Origin: Mesorhizobium neociceri | GTDB lineage: Bacteria; Pseudomonadota; Alphaproteobacteria; Rhizobiales; Rhizobiaceae | Assembly: GCF_013520985.1 (NCBI RefSeq) | Contig: NZ_JACDTY010000001.1 | Location: forward strand, 248,001-312,000 | Reading direction: 5' to 3' | Length of the DNA: 64,000 nt | Shown: in pieces, positions 52,622 to 62,162 of the stretch | How the letters are laid out: the number at the start of each line of letters is the position of its first letter | Position numbering within the stretch: the stretch's first letter is position 1 | Position numbers and translations under genes: made by a program | Notes under the pieces: model-generated | Told to the model about the DNA's origin: nothing | Databases searched by the model: none | What the model saw: only the letters and a program-made list of their open reading frames with translations

Positions 52622-53989
52622 TCAGGCTCCCTTCTTGTAGGAGGACATTGCCATGTATTTTTCCGCCACCGGCCAGTTGGCGGCGCGCGAGGCCTCCTGC
52701 ATGCATTCGATGAGGGCTGCGCCTTCGGTCGGCTGGCGATGCGCCTTCATATCGCCGTCGCGATAGGCGTTGATGAAGCGGAATTCGAGCGGGTCCATGC
52801 CGATCAGCCGCGCCAGCTTGTCCATCTGCACCTCGAGCGCAAAATCGCCGATGGTGACGCCGAAGCCGCGCATGGCGGACGAGGGCGTGCGGTTGGTGTA
52901 GACGCAATAGGTGTCGATCCAGACATTGGGGATGGTGTAGGGGCCGGGATAGTGAGCCGCACCTTTCTGCGCGCCATAAGGCGAGTGCCGCGAATAGGCG
53001 CCGGCGTCGGTGTAGCCGGTGACTTTGCGCGCGACGATGCGGCCGTCCTTCATGACGCCGTCCTTGATGACGACCTTTTCGGCCGCGCGTGGCGAGGAGA
53101 TCTGCATCTCCTCCTCGCGGCTGTAGATGAAGGAGACTGGACGCCCCGTGAGCTTTGCGCCGAGAATGGCGATCGGCTCGACGATGACGTCGACCTTGCC
53201 GCCAAAGCCGCCACCGACCGTGCCGCCGACGAAATGCAATTTGCTGCCAGGCATCTGCAGGATGATCGAGGCGTTGTCGAGGGTGAAGAACATTGCCTGC
53301 GTGTTGGTGTAGCAGGTGAAGCGGTCATTGCCCTCGGGCATGACCACGCAGCCGGTGGTCTCGGTCGGCGCATGCTCGATCGGCGAGGACTGGTAGCTTT
53401 GTTCAAGGATGTGGTCGGCCTCGGCGAAGCCCGCCTCGACATCGCCGAACCGTACCTTGCGGCATTCGCCGCTGTCATAGAGATAATAGTTCTGGCCGTG
53501 ATATTCGTTGACCAGAGGCGCGCCGGGCTTCAGCGCTTCCTCCATGTCGAAGACGGCCGGCAGCACCTCATAGTCGACCTTGACCTTGGCCGCCGCCTCT
53601 TGTGCCGCGCGCTCGGTTTCGGCCAGCACGGCCACCACGGCCTCGCCCTTCCAGCGCACCTTGCCGTCAGCCAGCACCGTCTCGTCCTCCGGCCCGATCT
53701 GGATCAGGATCAGGATGGTGTACACATTGTGCGGCACATCCTTGGCGGTGAGGATTTTCACCACGCCTGGATGCTTTTCCGCCTCTGAGGTGTCGATCGA
53801 GCGGATGCGGGCGTGGTGATGCGGGCTGCGCACCATTTTCAGGTGCAGCATGCCCGGAAAATTGCGGTCGGCGAAATAGGCGGTTTTCCCAGTGACATGG
53901 CCCGGCGAATCGAGTCGTGGCCTGGGCTGCCCGATCTCGTGCAGACCGTCCTTACGCTGATCGGCGAAATAGTTTTTGCGCAATTCCAT
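52622..53989 (-). CDS. Molybdenum hydroxylase large subunit, N-terminal half (split gene)
   Basis: A 455-residue protein with the first domain of the molybdopterin subunit (GKTAYFADRNFPGMLHLKMVRSPHHHARI) and the cofactor-binding GGTVGGGFGGK. RTPSSAMRGFG is the later active-site loop. It does not carry the CO dehydrogenase loop with the active-site cysteine (AYxCSFR), so it is an aldehyde/xanthine/heterocycle-type hydroxylase and not a CODH. The 2Fe-2S and FAD subunits lie upstream. The oxidised compound is unknown. Confidence 0.87.
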   Translation of the reverse strand: MELRKNYFADQRKDGLHEIGQPRPRLDSPGHVTGKTAYFADRNFPGMLHLKMVRSPHHHARIRSIDTSEAEKHPGVVKILTAKDVPHNVYTILILIQIGPEDETVLADGKVRWKGEAVVAVLAETERAAQEAAAKVKVDYEVLPAVFDMEEALKPGAPLVNEYHGQNYYLYDSGECRKVRFGDVEAGFAEADHILEQSYQSSPIEHAPTETTGCVVMPEGNDRFTCYTNTQAMFFTLDNASIILQMPGSKLHFVGGTVGGGFGGKVDVIVEPIAILGAKLTGRPVSFIYSREEEMQISSPRAAEKVVIKDGVMKDGRIVARKVTGYTDAGAYSRHSPYGAQKGAAHYPGPYTIPNVWIDTYCVYTNRTPSSAMRGFGVTIGDFALEVQMDKLARLIGMDPLEFRFINAYRDGDMKAHRQPTEGAALIECMQEASRAANWPVAEKYMAMSSYKKGA

Positions 53990-53999
53990 CTTTTGGTCC

Positions 54000-54482
54000 T
54001 TAGGCCGCGTTCTGCGAATTGGCGCGCGCAGCGGTGAGCACCGCCTGGATGATTGGTTCGTAGCCGGTGCAGCGGCAAATGTTGCCGGACAGCGCCTCGA
54101 CCACGTCCTCGCGGCTCGGATTGGGCGTATGGTCGAGCAGCACCTTGGCCGCCATGATCATCCCAGGCGTGCAGAAGCCGCATTGCGTGGCGAAGGCGTC
54201 GAGGAAGGCGCGCTGCAGCGGATGCAGGACGCCGGCTTCGGCGAGGCCCGATGTCGTTTGGATGTCGGTGCCGCTGCAGGTCTCGGCCAGTGTCAGGCAG
54301 GAAAGCCGCAACTCGCCGTCGATGATGACCGAGCAGGCGCCGCACGTGCCCTGATGGCAGCCGCCTTTCGGCGAGGTGTCGCCGGTCTTGTCGCGCAGCG
54401 CGTGCAGCAGCGTCGTGCCGCCCTCGACGAATTCGGCCTTCTCGGAGCCGTTGAGCGTGAACTGGATCGGGACCTTTGCCAT
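54000..54482 (-). CDS. Molybdenum hydroxylase 2Fe-2S subunit
   Basis: A 160-residue iron-sulfur subunit. The plant-type cluster ligands are Cys42, Cys47, Cys50 and Cys62 (GGCHQGTCGACS and SCL). The second, all-helical domain has Cys101, Cys104, Cys136 and Cys138 (QCGFCTPGMI and NICRCTGY). It passes electrons from the Mo centre to FAD. It precedes the large subunit by 10 bases. Confidence 0.95.
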   Translation of the reverse strand: MAKVPIQFTLNGSEKAEFVEGGTTLLHALRDKTGDTSPKGGCHQGTCGACSVIIDGELRLSCLTLAETCSGTDIQTTSGLAEAGVLHPLQRAFLDAFATQCGFCTPGMIMAAKVLLDHTPNPSREDVVEALSGNICRCTGYEPIIQAVLTAARANSQNAA

Positions 54483-54545
54483 TCTTCCTCCCTTGCGCGC
54501 CTGCCCGGATGACCGAACAGACGCGCGCGCCCCAACGGGGGTATT

Positions 54546-55340
54546 TCAGGTCAACAGCAGCCGGCCGAGATGGACCGGCAGGACCTCGGTGCGATACCAG
54601 GCGCTGGCGATCGGATCGGTGATGGGCGAGGTGCCTTCACCTGCCGTGGCCAGTGCCGCTGCGATGCCATCCGGATCAAGTTTCTGGCCGATCAGCGCCT
54701 TTTCCGCCGCGCAGGCGCGCATCGGCCGGTCTGCCATGCAGCCGAGCGCGATCCGCGCCGAGGACACAGTGCCGTCACCGGCCTGTTCGGGCACAGCGGC
54801 GATGCTGAGCACCGAGACGCCCTTGGGCTTGACCCGCGAGACTTTCAGGAAGCGGAAGCTGTCGGCCTTCGGTAGCGTGAAGCTGACCGAGGTTACAATG
54901 GCCGGATTGCCGTCGCGTCCGGCAAGAAAGGTCTCGATCGGCATCTCGCCATCATTGGTGCCGACGCTGGCGTCGAGCGCTAGCAGCGCGACCGCGAAAT
55001 CGCCGTAGGGCGCGGGTGCGAACAGATTGCCGCCGACGGTTGCCATGTTGCGGATCGCCGGGCCGCCGACAGCGCGCGCGGCTTTGGCAATGGCGCCGAG
55101 CTCCGGATGGCGGGCGATTGCCGCCATGGTCACCGAAGCGCCGATGCGGACCTTGCCGCCGGATACGGTGATGCCGGACAGGGTCGGATCGGTCGAGCGG
55201 ACCAGCCCAGTGACTGAAATATCGCCTTCATTGGCGGCGCGCACGACCAGCGTGCCGCCGCCGAGATAGCGGGTGCCGGCCGCCTTTAGCGCCGCGTTGG
55301 CGTCGCTTACGGTCGCAAAAGTCTGGAGGGCAAGCGCCAT
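54546..55340 (-). CDS. Molybdenum hydroxylase FAD-binding subunit
   Basis: A 264-residue medium subunit of the CoxM/XdhB type. The FAD-binding segments are RYLGGGTLVVRAANEG near residue 25 and IRNMATVGGNLFAPAPYGDFAVALLALDA near 96-124. A C-terminal CO_deh_flav_C domain follows. The operon order is SRPBCC - FAD - 2Fe-2S - Mo (split) - MoxR - VWA - amidohydrolase. Confidence 0.92.
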   Translation of the reverse strand: MALALQTFATVSDANAALKAAGTRYLGGGTLVVRAANEGDISVTGLVRSTDPTLSGITVSGGKVRIGASVTMAAIARHPELGAIAKAARAVGGPAIRNMATVGGNLFAPAPYGDFAVALLALDASVGTNDGEMPIETFLAGRDGNPAIVTSVSFTLPKADSFRFLKVSRVKPKGVSVLSIAAVPEQAGDGTVSSARIALGCMADRPMRACAAEKALIGQKLDPDGIAAALATAGEGTSPITDPIASAWYRTEVLPVHLGRLLLT

Positions 55341-55365
55341 GGCAGGCTCCTAGGTTCAGCCAGGT

Positions 55366-55809
55366 TCAGCTTTGGCCGGCAAAGTGGCTCTTCAGTGCGT
55401 TGAAGCCGCCCTGGAAGACATTGGCGCCCATACCGGCGGCGATCTTGTCGGCCTCTTCGGGCGCAGCGTCGAAGTTGGCGCTCCATTCGGCGTAGGTGCG
55501 ATCGCCGTCGGTCACGCGGCGCAATTGCAGCGTCGCCTTGTGATTGGTCAGCGGCTGCGGCGTCTCCAGGATGGAGTAGCTGACGAGGAAGTTTTTATCG
55601 GAGAAGTCGAGCAGTTTTTCGCGGATACGGGCACCGCTGGCGAGCTCGAAATTGCGAACGCAGCCAATGGTTTCGGCGCTCTTGCCGTCCTCGATATGGC
55701 TTTCGACCATGCGTGGGTGCCAGCCCGGCAGGCCGTTGAAGTCGCGGATGCGCGCCCAGACCTTTTCGACCGGTGCGTCGATGACGCTGGATATGGTGAC
55801 AACAGCCAT
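55366..55809 (-). CDS. SRPBCC-family protein (CoxG/polyketide-cyclase-like)
   Basis: A 147-residue START-like (Bet v 1) protein: VTISSVIDAPVEKVWARIRDFNGLPGWHP at the start and a long C-terminal helix (NVFQGGFNALKSHF). CoxG-like SRPBCC proteins occur in Mo-hydroxylase operons, where they may help membrane attachment or bind the substrate. As the first gene of the operon it may bind the hydrophobic substrate; this is inferred. Confidence 0.82.
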   Translation of the reverse strand: MAVVTISSVIDAPVEKVWARIRDFNGLPGWHPRMVESHIEDGKSAETIGCVRNFELASGARIREKLLDFSDKNFLVSYSILETPQPLTNHKATLQLRRVTDGDRTYAEWSANFDAAPEEADKIAAGMGANVFQGGFNALKSHFAGQS

Positions 55810-55922
55810 ATGATCATTCCCCTACGAATTCGATATGCAGCAGGGTAGGGCGGCGGCTGGTGCTGCGCTTATCAATGGGTCTTGCGGCCCTATCAAGGAG
55901 TCTGAAAAACGAGCGGCTTTGC

Positions 55923-56750
55923 TCAGGCCATGGCTCGCGCCGCCTCGCGGTAGAGCGTCGGTGGCACACCGACATGGTCGCGGAAGAAGCGCGAGAAATT
56001 GCCCTGGGTGGTGAAGCCCAGATTGCAGGCGACCGAGATCAGCGGTTCCTGCGACCACTGCAACTGCCGCACGGCTTCCTCCATGCGCAGCGTGTTCCAG
56101 TAGACGTTGGGCGTCAGATTGGTCTGTTCCTTGAACAGGGCGAAGAAATGCGGCCGCGACAGGCCGACGCTGCGGGCGACGTCATCGAACGAAATACGTT
56201 CGCAGACATTGGCCTTCATCAGCTGGATCGCCTTGCGGACGCGGAAATCCTGCATGGTGTTGATGCGGATGCGCGCCTCTTGCGGCGCCGAGGCGTCGGC
56301 TGCGTCGAGCACGGAATCGATGAAGCGCTCGATCTCGTAATTGGCGATGTCGTCGACGCTTTCATTGTCGCTCAGATGGTCGAGCAGATTGGCGGCGGCC
56401 TGGTGGAGCCAGGGTTCGAGTGTGATCGCGGCCTGCGCGAACAGCGGTGCCGAGGAAGGCAGGTCACGGCGCCGGCGCGCCCAGTCCGGGTCGATGTAGA
56501 AGGCGAGGAACAGGCCCGGCCTGCCATTCTGCGACAGGACATGGCTATGCGGCTGGTAGGAATTGATGCCGGCGGCGGTGCCGGGACCCAGGCGCACCGT
56601 CTCGCGGCCGATGGTCATCTCGCCGGCCGTGCCTTCCAGCCAGATGATGATATGGGCCTCGACATGCGCATGGGTGACGAAGTCGCTGGCGACATTCAGG
56701 ACAGAAACATGTCCGAACCGGCCCCAATAGAGCCTGATCGCGTCCGTCAT
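55923..56750 (-). CDS. AraC-family transcriptional regulator
   Basis: A 275-residue regulator with an N-terminal cupin (THAHVEAHIIIWLEG...GPGTAAGINSYQPHSHV) and a C-terminal double helix-turn-helix (ISFDDVARSVGLSRPHFFALFKEQ and LISVACNLGFTTQGNFSRFFRDHVG). ATG 56750 follows GGAGGATATACCC. It lies between the Mo-hydroxylase operon and the sugar genes, all on the minus strand, so its target could be either. Confidence 0.88.
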   Translation of the reverse strand: MTDAIRLYWGRFGHVSVLNVASDFVTHAHVEAHIIIWLEGTAGEMTIGRETVRLGPGTAAGINSYQPHSHVLSQNGRPGLFLAFYIDPDWARRRRDLPSSAPLFAQAAITLEPWLHQAAANLLDHLSDNESVDDIANYEIERFIDSVLDAADASAPQEARIRINTMQDFRVRKAIQLMKANVCERISFDDVARSVGLSRPHFFALFKEQTNLTPNVYWNTLRMEEAVRQLQWSQEPLISVACNLGFTTQGNFSRFFRDHVGVPPTLYREAARAMA

Positions 56751-56918
56751 GGGTATATCCTCCCGCAGACGACTGGTCGCCCGCAGAGGGGATTGTGCGG
56801 CTGAGTTCGGGCTCGCGTCAAGGCGCGGGGGTTTTGGTGGGGTGGCAGGCGGTCGGTGGCGGTGGATTTTCAGACTGAGCGATAGGTACTGAAACGAATA
56901 GCGCTGACGTCGGTTTTC

Positions 56919-57067
56919 CCTTCTCCCCTTGTGGGAGAAGGTGGCCGAGCGAAGCTCGGCCGGATGAGGGGTGTTCCAGCGGAGTGAGGCGTTGGTGTTC
57001 CCTGGAACACCCCTCATCCGTCTCGGCGCTCCGCGCCGATCCACCTTCCCCCACAAGGGGGGAAGGG
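56919..57067. repeat. Intergenic palindromic repeat, type A (copy 3)
   Basis: It has the same arms (CTTCTCCCCTTGTGGGAGAAG and a CTTCCCCCACAAGGGGGGAAG variant) and the GGATGAGGGGTGTTCCAG / CTGGAACACCCCTCATCC inner stem. It lies between the SDR gene and the AraC gene on the minus strand. The rest of the 326-base gap (56751-57076) shows no gene. Confidence 0.85.
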
Positions 57068-57076
57068 AAGAGGCAT

Positions 57077-57847
57077 TCAAACCGAAGCAGTCATGCCGCC
57101 ATCGACATAGAGCGTGTGGCCGTTGACGAAGGACGAGGCGTCGGAGGCGAGGAACACTGCGGCGCCGATCAGTTCGTCGACATAGCCCCAGCGGCCGGCC
57201 GGCGTGCGCTTTTCCAGCCAGGCGGAGAATTCTTGGTTGTCGACCAGCGCCTGGTTCATCTCGGTGCGGAAATAGCCGGGCGCGATGGCATTGATCTGCA
57301 AGCCGTATTTCGCCCAGTCGGTGCACATGCCCCTGGTCAGATTGCGGATCGCGCCCTTGGTCGCGGTATAGGGTGCGATGTTGGGTCGGGCGAGTTCGCT
57401 CTGCACCGAGCCGATGTTGATGATCTTGCCCTTGCCGCGCGCAATCATATTGCGGGCGACGGCTTTGCCGGCATGGAAGGCGCCGGAGACATTGGTCTTG
57501 AACAGCCGCTCCCACTGCTCCTCGGGAAAATCCTCAAGCGGGGCGCGAAACTGCACGCCGGCATTGTTGATCAGGATGTCGATGGGCCCGATCTCGGCCT
57601 CGATGCGGGCCACATCCGCATCGACGGCGCGAAAATCCGTCACGTCGAAGGTCGAGGTATGCGCCTTGAGGCCGGCATCGCGCAAACCTGCCACCGCATT
57701 GGCAACCTTGCCGGCATCACGGCCATTGAGCACGACGCTTGCGCCATGCTCGGCAAGGCCGCGCGCCAGCGCAAGGCCGATGCCCTGGCCGGAGCCGGTG
57801 ATGAGCGCCAGCCGTCCGTCGAGGCTGAACAGGGATTTCGATGTCAA
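57077..57847 (-). CDS. Short-chain dehydrogenase, gluconate 5-dehydrogenase-like
   Basis: A 256-residue SDR with SGQGIGLALARGLAEHG (18-34), INNAGVQFR, catalytic serine in NIGSVQSE and YTATKGA for the tyrosine and lysine. The RPNIAPYTATKGAIRNLTRGM segment and the length fit gluconate 5-dehydrogenases (Gno/IdnO). It follows the CUT2 permease gene after 39 bases and is probably co-transcribed, so it likely acts on the imported sugar or sugar acid. Confidence 0.83.
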   Translation of the reverse strand: MTSKSLFSLDGRLALITGSGQGIGLALARGLAEHGASVVLNGRDAGKVANAVAGLRDAGLKAHTSTFDVTDFRAVDADVARIEAEIGPIDILINNAGVQFRAPLEDFPEEQWERLFKTNVSGAFHAGKAVARNMIARGKGKIINIGSVQSELARPNIAPYTATKGAIRNLTRGMCTDWAKYGLQINAIAPGYFRTEMNQALVDNQEFSAWLEKRTPAGRWGYVDELIGAAVFLASDASSFVNGHTLYVDGGMTASV

Positions 57848-57886
57848 AGCAATGATTTCCAGCGGAAGGTTTCAGTCCCGAAACTG

Positions 57887-58885
57887 TCAGTCGTTGCGCC
57901 TGAAGTTGCGGATGCGGTCGAACAGCACTGCGAGCAGGATGGCGCCGCCGATGAATACGCCTTGCCAGAAGGCGTTGATGCCGAGCAGGCCAAGGCTGTT
58001 GCGGATGACTTCGATGAGTGCAGCACCGACAATCGCGCCGAAGGCGGTACCGACGCCGCCGGCAAGGTCTGCGCCGCCGATGACGGTGGCGGCGATGACC
58101 TGCAGTTCCATGCCGTTGCCGAGGTTGGTGGTGACGGCGCCGAGCCAACCGGTCTGGACGATGCCGGCAATGCCTGCCGCCAGCGCAGAAATCATATAGA
58201 CCGCGACCTTGATCTGGCGCACCGGAACGCCGGTCAGCGTCGCCGCATGCTCATTGCCGCCGATGGCGAAGATGTGCCGGCCGAACTTGGTCCAGCGCAG
58301 CGTGAAGCCGGTGATCAGCGCCAAAATGATCATGTAAAGCACGGGATTGGCGATGCCGAACACCCAGGCGCCACCGCCAAGCGCCAGTAGCTTGTCGTGG
58401 TCGGGGCCGAACTGGAAGACCACGGTGTTGTTGGAAGCGACCATGGCCAGGCTGCGCGCGATCGACAGCATGCCGAGCGTCACCACAAAGGGTGGAAAGC
58501 CGAGATAGGCGATAAGGATGCCGTTGAAGGCGCCGATCGAGAGCGCGGTGGCGATCGAGGCGAGGATGCCGACCTCGATCGAGTAGCCGGCATGCATGGT
58601 GACGGCCAACACCATCGACGACAGACACAGCACCGAGCCGACCGACAGGTCGATGCCGCCGGTGATGATGACGAAGGTCATGCCGAGCGCGATGATGGCG
58701 ACGAAGGTGATGTTGCGGGTGATGTTGTAGAGGTTTTTCTGGGTGGCGAAGGCGTCGGTGGCAAACGACAGGAAAATGCAGGCGAGGATGACGGCGATCA
58801 CCACCCAGAAGGTCTGGCTGGAGAACATGCGCGACAGAAAACTGTGCTGTTTCTGTGCGATCGTCTGGTCAAGGGTGACTGCCAT
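57887..58885 (-). CDS. CUT2 sugar ABC transporter permease (RbsC-like)
   Basis: A 332-residue membrane protein with the RbsC motif TGGIDLSVGSVLCLSSMVLAV near residue 75 and GGADLAGGVGTAFGAIVGAALIEVIRNSL near the end. It follows the ATPase gene after 55 bases on the same strand. The matching binding protein is encoded divergently at 60205-61194, an unusual arrangement for this transporter type. Confidence 0.9.
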   Translation of the reverse strand: MAVTLDQTIAQKQHSFLSRMFSSQTFWVVIAVILACIFLSFATDAFATQKNLYNITRNITFVAIIALGMTFVIITGGIDLSVGSVLCLSSMVLAVTMHAGYSIEVGILASIATALSIGAFNGILIAYLGFPPFVVTLGMLSIARSLAMVASNNTVVFQFGPDHDKLLALGGGAWVFGIANPVLYMIILALITGFTLRWTKFGRHIFAIGGNEHAATLTGVPVRQIKVAVYMISALAAGIAGIVQTGWLGAVTTNLGNGMELQVIAATVIGGADLAGGVGTAFGAIVGAALIEVIRNSLGLLGINAFWQGVFIGGAILLAVLFDRIRNFRRND

Positions 58886-58940
58886 TATCGACCTCTCCTG
58901 CCGATGGCCAAATGCGCCGGCGTGGTGAACTGTATGCTGC

Positions 58941-59684
<744 letters not shown>

Positions 59685-59707
59685 CAGCCTTCTTGCCTCC
59701 CCGTGAC

Positions 59708-59749
59708 TTGGATCAGGATAACGTTGGTTGAAACGTCATCCTGATCCAA
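59708..59749. repeat. Inverted repeat TTGGATCAGGAT / ATCCTGATCCAA
   Basis: A perfect 12-base stem (59708-59719 and 59738-59749) around a loop holding AACGTTG...AAACGT. It lies just upstream of the ATPase gene in the divergent region. It may be a Rhizobiales intergenic element rather than an operator. Confidence 0.7.
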
Positions 59750-59763
59750 CACTCTGTTGGTTG

Positions 59764-59812
59764 GAGCATGATCTCTACCGAAAACCGGTTCCCACCTTTC
59801 GGGATCATGCTC
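59764..59812. repeat. Short palindromic element with GAGCATGATC ends
   Basis: GAGCATGATC and GATCATGCTC are the ends, with CCGAAAACCGG and a CTTTCGG arm inside. It belongs to the same family as 24590-24640. The remaining 59813-60204 contains the GntR-type operator and the binding-protein leader; no gene is seen there. Confidence 0.8.
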
Positions 59813-59932
59813 AGGCCATCGGTTCTACCCGCGGCCCTCGCTCGCCCAGCTCCTCCCGGGACAGCGATGTTGAGTTGCATTTACGCAAATGCCTGCGCGG
59901 GCGTCAATCGGCTGTGGAATCTAAAAATCCGT

Positions 59933-59945
59933 TTTGTCGGACAAA
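59933..59945. promoter_or_regulatory. Candidate GntR/FadR-type operator in the divergent sugar-transporter region
   Basis: TTTGTC-G-GACAAA is a perfect palindrome around a central G, 260 bases before the binding-protein gene and about 250 bases before the ATPase gene. The same TTGTC-N-GACAA core recurs at 63373-63387. FadR-type GntR proteins favour short palindromes of this spacing. Confidence 0.6.
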
Positions 59946-60204
59946 TACCATTGACGTCGATGCCAAGCCGATATTAGCTGGAAGGCGGAGGAATAGCCTG
60001 CCGACCTCGTGCCGGTTTGCGTGTGGGATCAGCGGGAATGCATCGGTGCTGCCGGTCTCTTTTGGAACCAGCTGACCGAAATGAAATGCCTATCGACCTG
60101 GCCTGCCGACAAGAGCGCTCGCATAGCGACCCTCTGTCACCGCATTCCGGGTTGGTTTGTGTGGCGGGCACGTCGTGTCCGTCTGTTTCCAAGGGAGGAC
60201 TGAC

Positions 60205-61194
60205 ATGAGGAAAACAGTTTTGCTTGCCGCCGTCGCCGCTATGGCGCTGGGCGCCGGACCGGCTTTGGCCAAGAAGCAGCTCGTCATCGTGGTGAAAGGT
60301 CTCGACAATCCATTCTTCGAGGCGATCCACCAGGGTTGCGAGAAATGGAACAAGGAAAACGCCAGCTCGGAGTATGAGTGCTTCTACACCGGCCCGGCGT
60401 CGACCTCCGACGAGGCCGGCGAGGCGCAGATCGTCCAGGACATGCTGAGCAAGGCAGACACGGTGGCAATGGCGATTTCACCGTCCAACGCGCCGCTGAT
60501 CGCGCAGACGATCAAGACCGCCAATCCAACGATCCCGATCATGACCCTCGACGCCGACCTCAGCAAGGAAGATGCAGCACTTCGCAAGACCTATCTCGGC
60601 ACCGACAACTATCTGATGGGTCACAAGATCGGTGAGTACATCAAGAAGGGCAAGCCGAATGGCGGCACGATCTGCACCATCGAGGGCAATCCCGCGGCCG
60701 ACAACATCCTGCGCCGCGCGCAGGGCATGCGTGATGCGCTGTCGGGCAAGGAAGGCCTTGCCGCACTTGCCGGCGAAGGTGGCTGGACCGAAGTCGCCGG
60801 CTGCCCGGTGTTCACCAATGATGACGGCGCCAAGGGCGTGCAGGCGATGACCGACATCCTCGCCGCCAACCCGAAGCTCGACGCCTTCGGCATCATGGGC
60901 GGCTGGCCGCTGTTCGGCGCGCCGCAGCCCTATCGCGACCTGTTTGGGCCGCTCAAGGACCGCATCGCCAGCAACGACTTCGTCATCGGCGCCGCCGACA
61001 CGATCGGCGACGAGGTGGCGATCGCCAAGGATGGTCTTGTGACCGCACTGGTCGGTCAGCGGCCGTTCGAAATGGGCTACAAGGCACCGTCGGTGATGAT
61101 CGACCTGGTCGAAGGCAAGGCCGTCGCCGATCCGGTGTTCACCGGCCTCGACGAATGCACCAAGGACACGGTCGACACCTGCATCCAGAAATAG
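60205..61194 (+). CDS. CUT2 sugar ABC transporter substrate-binding protein
   Basis: A 329-residue periplasmic binding protein. The signal peptide is residues 1-22 (TVLLAAVAAMALGAGPALA). The mature part begins KKQLVIVVKGLDNPFFEAIHQGCEKW, the RbsB pattern, with MAISPSNAPL and TYLGTDNYLMGHKIGEY. Four cysteines in the mature part (CEKW, YECF, ICTIEG, GCPVF) suggest disulfides. ATG 60205 has GGGAGGA upstream. The cognate permease and ATPase genes are on the other strand at 57887-59684. Confidence 0.88.
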   Translation: MRKTVLLAAVAAMALGAGPALAKKQLVIVVKGLDNPFFEAIHQGCEKWNKENASSEYECFYTGPASTSDEAGEAQIVQDMLSKADTVAMAISPSNAPLIAQTIKTANPTIPIMTLDADLSKEDAALRKTYLGTDNYLMGHKIGEYIKKGKPNGGTICTIEGNPAADNILRRAQGMRDALSGKEGLAALAGEGGWTEVAGCPVFTNDDGAKGVQAMTDILAANPKLDAFGIMGGWPLFGAPQPYRDLFGPLKDRIASNDFVIGAADTIGDEVAIAKDGLVTALVGQRPFEMGYKAPSVMIDLVEGKAVADPVFTGLDECTKDTVDTCIQK

Positions 61195-61204
61195 TCAGCG
61201 ATAC

Positions 61205-61237
61205 CGGGGCGTCCTTTCGGGGGCGCCCCGTCATTTT
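61205..61237 (+). terminator. Rho-independent terminator after the binding-protein gene
   Basis: CGGGGCG (61205-61211) pairs with CGCCCCG (61224-61230), followed by TCATTTT. It starts 10 bases after the stop codon at 61194. Confidence 0.7.
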
Positions 61238-61367
61238 CCTCAGGACAAGGACAGGCAACATTGTCGGGGCGCAGGCTCCGGCTTTGACGGGCTCATGCGT
61301 CTTGCTTTCGGCGAAGGGCACGGACAATTCCGGACGGTTTCCCAGCGACAAATTGCCGATTCCGACG

Positions 61368-62150
61368 ATGCCGGACGACAGATCAAAAGGGCGATCCGCC
61401 AGGATAGATGTGCCGGCCGGCCCGGTTGCCACCGCTGTTCGACGACCGGATACAGCCTGGCCCCCCGGCTTCAGTGTACACGCCTCGCTGGCCAACGAGA
61501 TCGGGCTTCGGATCGTGCGCGGCGACTATCCGCCAGGCGCCATCCTGCCCAACGAAGCCAAATGGGCGGAGATGTTCAACGTCAGCCGCTCGGCGGTGCG
61601 CGAAGCGATCAAGATGCTGATGGCCAAAAGCCTGCTGGCTTCACGGCCCAAGATCGGCAGCTGGGTCGAGCCGAGGGAACGCTGGAACCTGCTAGACCGC
61701 GATGTGCTCGCCTGGTACGCGACCGGGCCGGACCGGGAGGCGTTCCTGCGCACGGTGCAGGAGTTCCGTCACATCATCGAACCGGAGGCCAGCGCCTTTG
61801 CCGCGATGCGACGCAGCGACGAGCAGATGGCCGAGATCAGCCAGGCCTGCCGGGAAATGGGCGAGGCGCTGAGCCTGCAGCAGCGTATCCGCGCCGATAC
61901 GCGCTTTCATCTCACAATCCTGCGCGCCTCCGGCAACGATCTTTTGGTGCCGCTCGGCGTGCTGATCGAATCGGCGCTCGACCATCTCTTCGTCTTCACG
62001 ACCATACAGGTCAGCGACCAGCAGCACGCCCAGAAGCTGCACGAAGCGATCGAGAAGGCCATCCGCCTGCAACGGCCCGAGGCCGCGCGCAATGCGGTGC
62101 GAAAGTTGCTGGCCAATACGGATGAAGGGATCGGCAAGGCGCGGCGGTGA
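61368..62150 (+). CDS. GntR-family regulator, FadR subfamily
   Basis: About 260 residues. The winged helix-turn-helix covers LANEIGLRIVRGDYPPGAILPNEAKWAEMFNVSRSAVREAIKMLMAKSLL, and the all-helical FCD effector domain has EFRHIIEPEASAFAAMRR and DTRFHLTILRASGNDLL with metal-type histidines. ATG 61368 is the best of several in-frame starts but has no strong ribosome site. FadR-type regulators of this kind sense sugar acids. Targets probably include the transporter at 57887-61194 and the epimerase gene at 63417, both near TTGTC-N-GACAA palindromes. Confidence 0.82.
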   Translation: MPDDRSKGRSARIDVPAGPVATAVRRPDTAWPPGFSVHASLANEIGLRIVRGDYPPGAILPNEAKWAEMFNVSRSAVREAIKMLMAKSLLASRPKIGSWVEPRERWNLLDRDVLAWYATGPDREAFLRTVQEFRHIIEPEASAFAAMRRSDEQMAEISQACREMGEALSLQQRIRADTRFHLTILRASGNDLLVPLGVLIESALDHLFVFTTIQVSDQQHAQKLHEAIEKAIRLQRPEAARNAVRKLLANTDEGIGKARR

Positions 62151-62162
62151 GGGGCAGGCTAA

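Noticed and set aside
51616..55340. Aerobic carbon monoxide dehydrogenase (coxMSL).
   Set aside because: The operon plan is similar, but the large subunit lacks the CODH active-site loop with its cysteine (AYxCSFR).
57077..58885. Complete ribose operon.
   Set aside because: There is no ribokinase or rbsD, the ATPase has a single domain, and the adjacent enzymes point to a sugar acid rather than ribose.
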